Positions 62,153-64,000 of a stretch of 64,000 bases of DNA are shown here, piece by piece. Each line of letters starts with the position of its first letter. The first letter of the stretch is position 1. The stretch lies in contig CANMRV010000003.1 in assembly GCA_947500435.1 (NCBI GenBank), positions 186,001-250,000 of the forward strand. The letters run 5' to 3'. Origin of the DNA: an uncultured Flavobacteriaceae bacterium. GTDB taxonomy: Bacteria > Bacteroidota > Bacteroidia > Flavobacteriales > Flavobacteriaceae. The notes below the pieces were generated by a model that saw nothing but the letters and a program-made list of their open reading frames with translations, was not told the origin of the DNA and did no database searches. The translations under genes were made by a program, and so were the position numbers.

Positions 62153-62854
62153 ATGTCCAACCAACTTCTACTATTCGTTGCCTTTTTGATATGCGTATCG
62201 TGCACTGCTCAAAATTACGTGATGCTATCAGGAAGGGTTTTGAATCAGCAAGACAAGAGTATAATGGCAGATGTCAACATTTCCTTGGAGGGTAGTAAAT
62301 CGGAAGGATTGACAAATGCTGATGGCTTTTTTCAAATTAATGTATCCTCCAATGGAGATTTTATTCTGAAAATATCCTATTCAGACTTTGTAACGAAAAA
62401 AATTCCCATTGAATTGGAAGGATGGAAACTTCTGAGATACACAAATAATAATTTAGAAATCAGTTCTACAATCGATTTATCAGGGTTCACTATTGACGGG
62501 GAAAGCACCTTCATTATTTCCCCGAATGGAGTAGAGTTTGAAACGATATATGGTTTTGCATCTGACATGGTTGTTGGCGTGAACAGTCCTGCTGACTCAA
62601 ATGGAGATGATAGTCTTCAATTAATTGACCCTTTTGATAATGTAATTGATGTCTTTGGAGTGGTAGGTGAAGATGGTTCTAGTACCAATCATGAATTCGA
62701 AGATGGGAGAGCTGTTCGAAAGGTGAAAGTCAAGGAAGCAAACCCCGTTTATACTTTTGACGAGTGGAGAATTTTTAATGATACAAGTGACAGTGGAACG
62801 ACCTTAGAACCTAAAAATGCTCCAGAAGATTTTACACCGGGAATCCGTAATTAA
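62153..62854 (+). CDS. lipoprotein with carboxypeptidase-like and lamin-tail-like domains
   Basis: A 233-residue exported lipoprotein. The signal ends VSC (Cys17). Residues 24-95 are a carboxypeptidase-like regulatory domain (SGRVLNQQDKSIMADVNISLEGSKSEGLTNADGFFQI). Residues 100-233 resemble a lamin-tail (LTD) fold as found on secreted nucleases: IDLSGFTIDGESTFIISPNGVEF, GDDSLQLIDPFDNVIDVFGVVGEDGS and a Trp-rich end EWRIF. In many bacteria LTD and EEP nuclease modules are fused. Here they are separate, on divergent genes only 94 bp apart, so it may recruit the nuclease or its substrate. Confidence 0.75.
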   Translation: MSNQLLLFVAFLICVSCTAQNYVMLSGRVLNQQDKSIMADVNISLEGSKSEGLTNADGFFQINVSSNGDFILKISYSDFVTKKIPIELEGWKLLRYTNNNLEISSTIDLSGFTIDGESTFIISPNGVEFETIYGFASDMVVGVNSPADSNGDDSLQLIDPFDNVIDVFGVVGEDGSSTNHEFEDGRAVRKVKVKEANPVYTFDEWRIFNDTSDSGTTLEPKNAPEDFTPGIRN

Positions 62855-62860
62855 AAGAAC

Positions 62861-63193
62861 CTAGGAAACTTTTGAAAAATATGCTTTCCAGCCAAGTATA
62901 GCCGAAGTACCATTTTGATGGGCCTCATGCGAGTGAAAAAGAATTCTCTTTTTCATATCAAGCACAACAGGCCATTTGATTTCGTCTGAGCCTTGCCCTA
63001 ATAGTTTGTTGATTGCGGTTTCAACCAAATCACTTCGTACTGCACCGACGATACGAACATTCTTCTTGCTGGCATTTATTCCTGAAAGGCCAACGTAGAA
63101 ATCTGCAGTGCTACCTGAGAAGGAGCACTTTTGTGGTTGGGGGGAAATTTTTATCTTTTTGGGACCTTTTTTGGTTTTAGATACTATTTCCAT
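62861..63193 (-). CDS. hypothetical protein, 110 aa
   Basis: An unrecognised 110-residue protein with a basic N-terminus (MEIVSKTKKGPKKIKISPQP), no signal peptide and a single Cys near residue 23. The middle holds short strands (FYVGLSGINASKKNVRIVGAV) followed by a helix (LVETAINKLLGQGSDEIKWP) and FHSHEAHQNGTSAILGW with three His close together. It is convergent with the LTD-like lipoprotein gene, ending 7 bp from it. Its upstream gap to the response regulator is 204 bp without a gene. Confidence 0.6.
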   Translation of the reverse strand: MEIVSKTKKGPKKIKISPQPQKCSFSGSTADFYVGLSGINASKKNVRIVGAVRSDLVETAINKLLGQGSDEIKWPVVLDMKKRILFHSHEAHQNGTSAILGWKAYFSKVS

Positions 63194-63397
63194 AACAGGA
63201 AATTACACAATTTATAGAAATCGTTTCTTCTTGTCTAAGAGATATTTATTAACAATTTATAGCGATGCTATTAACAAAATAGTGTCATTACTGGTTTTTA
63301 AAGACTTCATCGATAAGTTGTAATTATCGTATCATTTTTTAAGCCTAAAGTATAGGTTTCAATTGTCTCAACATTCCTGTTAGGAATTTTGAATAGC

Positions 63398-63805
63398 TTA
63401 TTGACTTTCTAATAGTTGTGTTAAATCAGAGGGCGTTAGGGGTTTTACAATATATTTCTCGACTAAGGGATGAGAGTTGATTTTTTCGATATCACTAGGG
63501 TTCACCGAGGAACTAATTCCTATAATACGTATTTGATTAAATTCAGTTGTTTCTAAATCCATTTTACTGAGTTCATTTAGGAATTCAAAACCATTCATTT
63601 CGGGCATAGCCAAATCTAGAAATAAAAGGTCTGGAAGGTTTCCGCGAGATTCAACAATCTTTTTTAAAGCTTCAATTGCTTTTTTCCCATTATCAAACGT
63701 ATGTATGGTTTTACAAAAGTCCATCTCTGACATCAACCGTTTCATGGAATAAACAATTATAGGGTCGTCATCAACGATACAAACAGTATCAATTTTAGTA
63801 GTCAT
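63398..63805 (-). CDS. response regulator receiver protein (single domain)
   Basis: A 135-residue receiver domain without an output domain. The acidic pocket is DDD at 12-14, the phospho-acceptor Asp64 is in LFLDLAMPEMNG, the Ser/Thr switch is near GISSSVNP and the conserved Lys is in EKYIVKPL. The start at 63805 is 18 bp after the stop of the histidine kinase gene, so the two form one unit. Such stand-alone receivers relay phosphate to other kinases or act by protein contact. Confidence 0.9.
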   Translation of the reverse strand: MTTKIDTVCIVDDDPIIVYSMKRLMSEMDFCKTIHTFDNGKKAIEALKKIVESRGNLPDLLFLDLAMPEMNGFEFLNELSKMDLETTEFNQIRIIGISSSVNPSDIEKINSHPLVEKYIVKPLTPSDLTQLLESQ

Positions 63806-63823
63806 TAAGGGTGTTTTCTTTGC

Positions 63824-64000
63824 TTAGTTGGTTTGAAATTCAAGAGTAAAAGTTGTTCCTAAGGAAACTTTACTTTCCACAGATATTTTACCACCGATAC
63901 TTTCAATTTGATTTTTTGTTAGATATAACCCTACACCTATAGCATCCTTATTTCTATGGAAAGTTTTAGGCATGCCAAAAATGCTCTTACGATGCTTTTT
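63824..64000 (-). CDS. sensor histidine kinase, C-terminal fragment
   Basis: The last 58 residues of a kinase gene that enters from the right edge. The visible part is the end of the HATPase_c ATP-binding domain: FGMPKTFHRNKDAIGVGLYL with the G2-box pattern GVGLYLTKNQIESIGG, then the closing strands ISVESKVSLGTTFTLEFQTN. The reading frame is open to the window edge. It is transcribed towards the receiver gene at 63805 and is its likely phosphate donor. Confidence 0.9.
   Translation of the reverse strand, partial: KKHRKSIFGMPKTFHRNKDAIGVGLYLTKNQIESIGGKISVESKVSLGTTFTLEFQTN

Overview
The window looks like chromosomal DNA of a member of the Bacteroidetes, most likely a marine Flavobacteriaceae species. 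Four things point there. Two large TonB-dependent receptors carry N-terminal carboxypeptidase-like regulatory domains. Many short exported lipoproteins start with a SxxC-type lipobox. Ribosome-binding sites are weak, while many genes have a TAnnTTTG -7 promoter element. The gene order recO / TonB receptor / ileS / DksA-like / lspA and the long IleRS are typical of that family. I saw no rRNA, tRNA, prophage, transposase or CRISPR array. The sequence is low in GC and almost fully coding; genus cannot be fixed from the sequence alone.

Layout. 1-9 kb: the end of a divergent cvpA-like gene, a short operon ending in penicillin-binding protein 1C, then glycerol 3-phosphate metabolism (glpK, glpD, convergent S33 peptidase, gpsA). 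9-16.4 kb: lipoproteins (one a zincin with a cadherin-like domain), an AraC regulator divergent from a PhyH dioxygenase/SDR pair, and a compact alkylation-repair operon made of AraC-Ogt, a DNA-type 2OG oxygenase, a free-standing Ada zinc domain and AlkB. 16.4-24 kb: SulP transporter, cytochrome c lipoprotein, YheT hydrolase, bestrophin, a UBP zinc finger next to a cNMP/Grx/TrxR-like fusion, and a nitronate monooxygenase. 24-35 kb: DUF763 protein, a metallo-beta-lactamase gene that looks like a solitary integron-type gene cassette, an exported ASCH protein, two trans-sulfuration-type PLP enzymes, small transport and stress genes, and glutamate dehydrogenase. 35-49.5 kb: conserved core genes (recO, TonB receptor, Ala-rich lipoprotein, ileS, DksA-like, lspA, 5-FCL, uvrC, patatin-barrel protein). 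49.5-60.4 kb: hppD, a likely small RNA, DUF3108 protein, tryptophan 2,3-dioxygenase, M23 peptidase, pgi, a second TonB receptor and a DUF1080 protein. 60.4-64 kb: a secreted EEP nuclease with a lipoprotein, a divergent lamin-tail-like lipoprotein, and the start of a histidine kinase/response regulator pair running off the right end.

How the genes work together. GlpK and GlpD take glycerol to DHAP while GpsA runs DHAP to glycerol 3-phosphate for lipids. The 14.0-16.4 kb operon combines alkyl-guanine repair, oxidative demethylation and an adaptive-response sensor split over two proteins. HppD and TDO open two aromatic amino acid degradation routes whose later steps are not here. Nuclease, LTD-like protein and TonB receptors fit a scavenging lifestyle.

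The most notable signals are: the cassette-like element at 25.4-26.5 kb with an attC-like fold; a clamp-binding C-terminus on the HhH-bearing DUF763 protein; a perfect 20-bp palindrome at the nitronate monooxygenase promoter; a roughly 100-nt RNA with its own promoter, three stems and terminator at 51.07-51.17 kb; and a redox fusion that has lost the thioredoxin-reductase cysteine pair beside a ubiquitin-type zinc finger.
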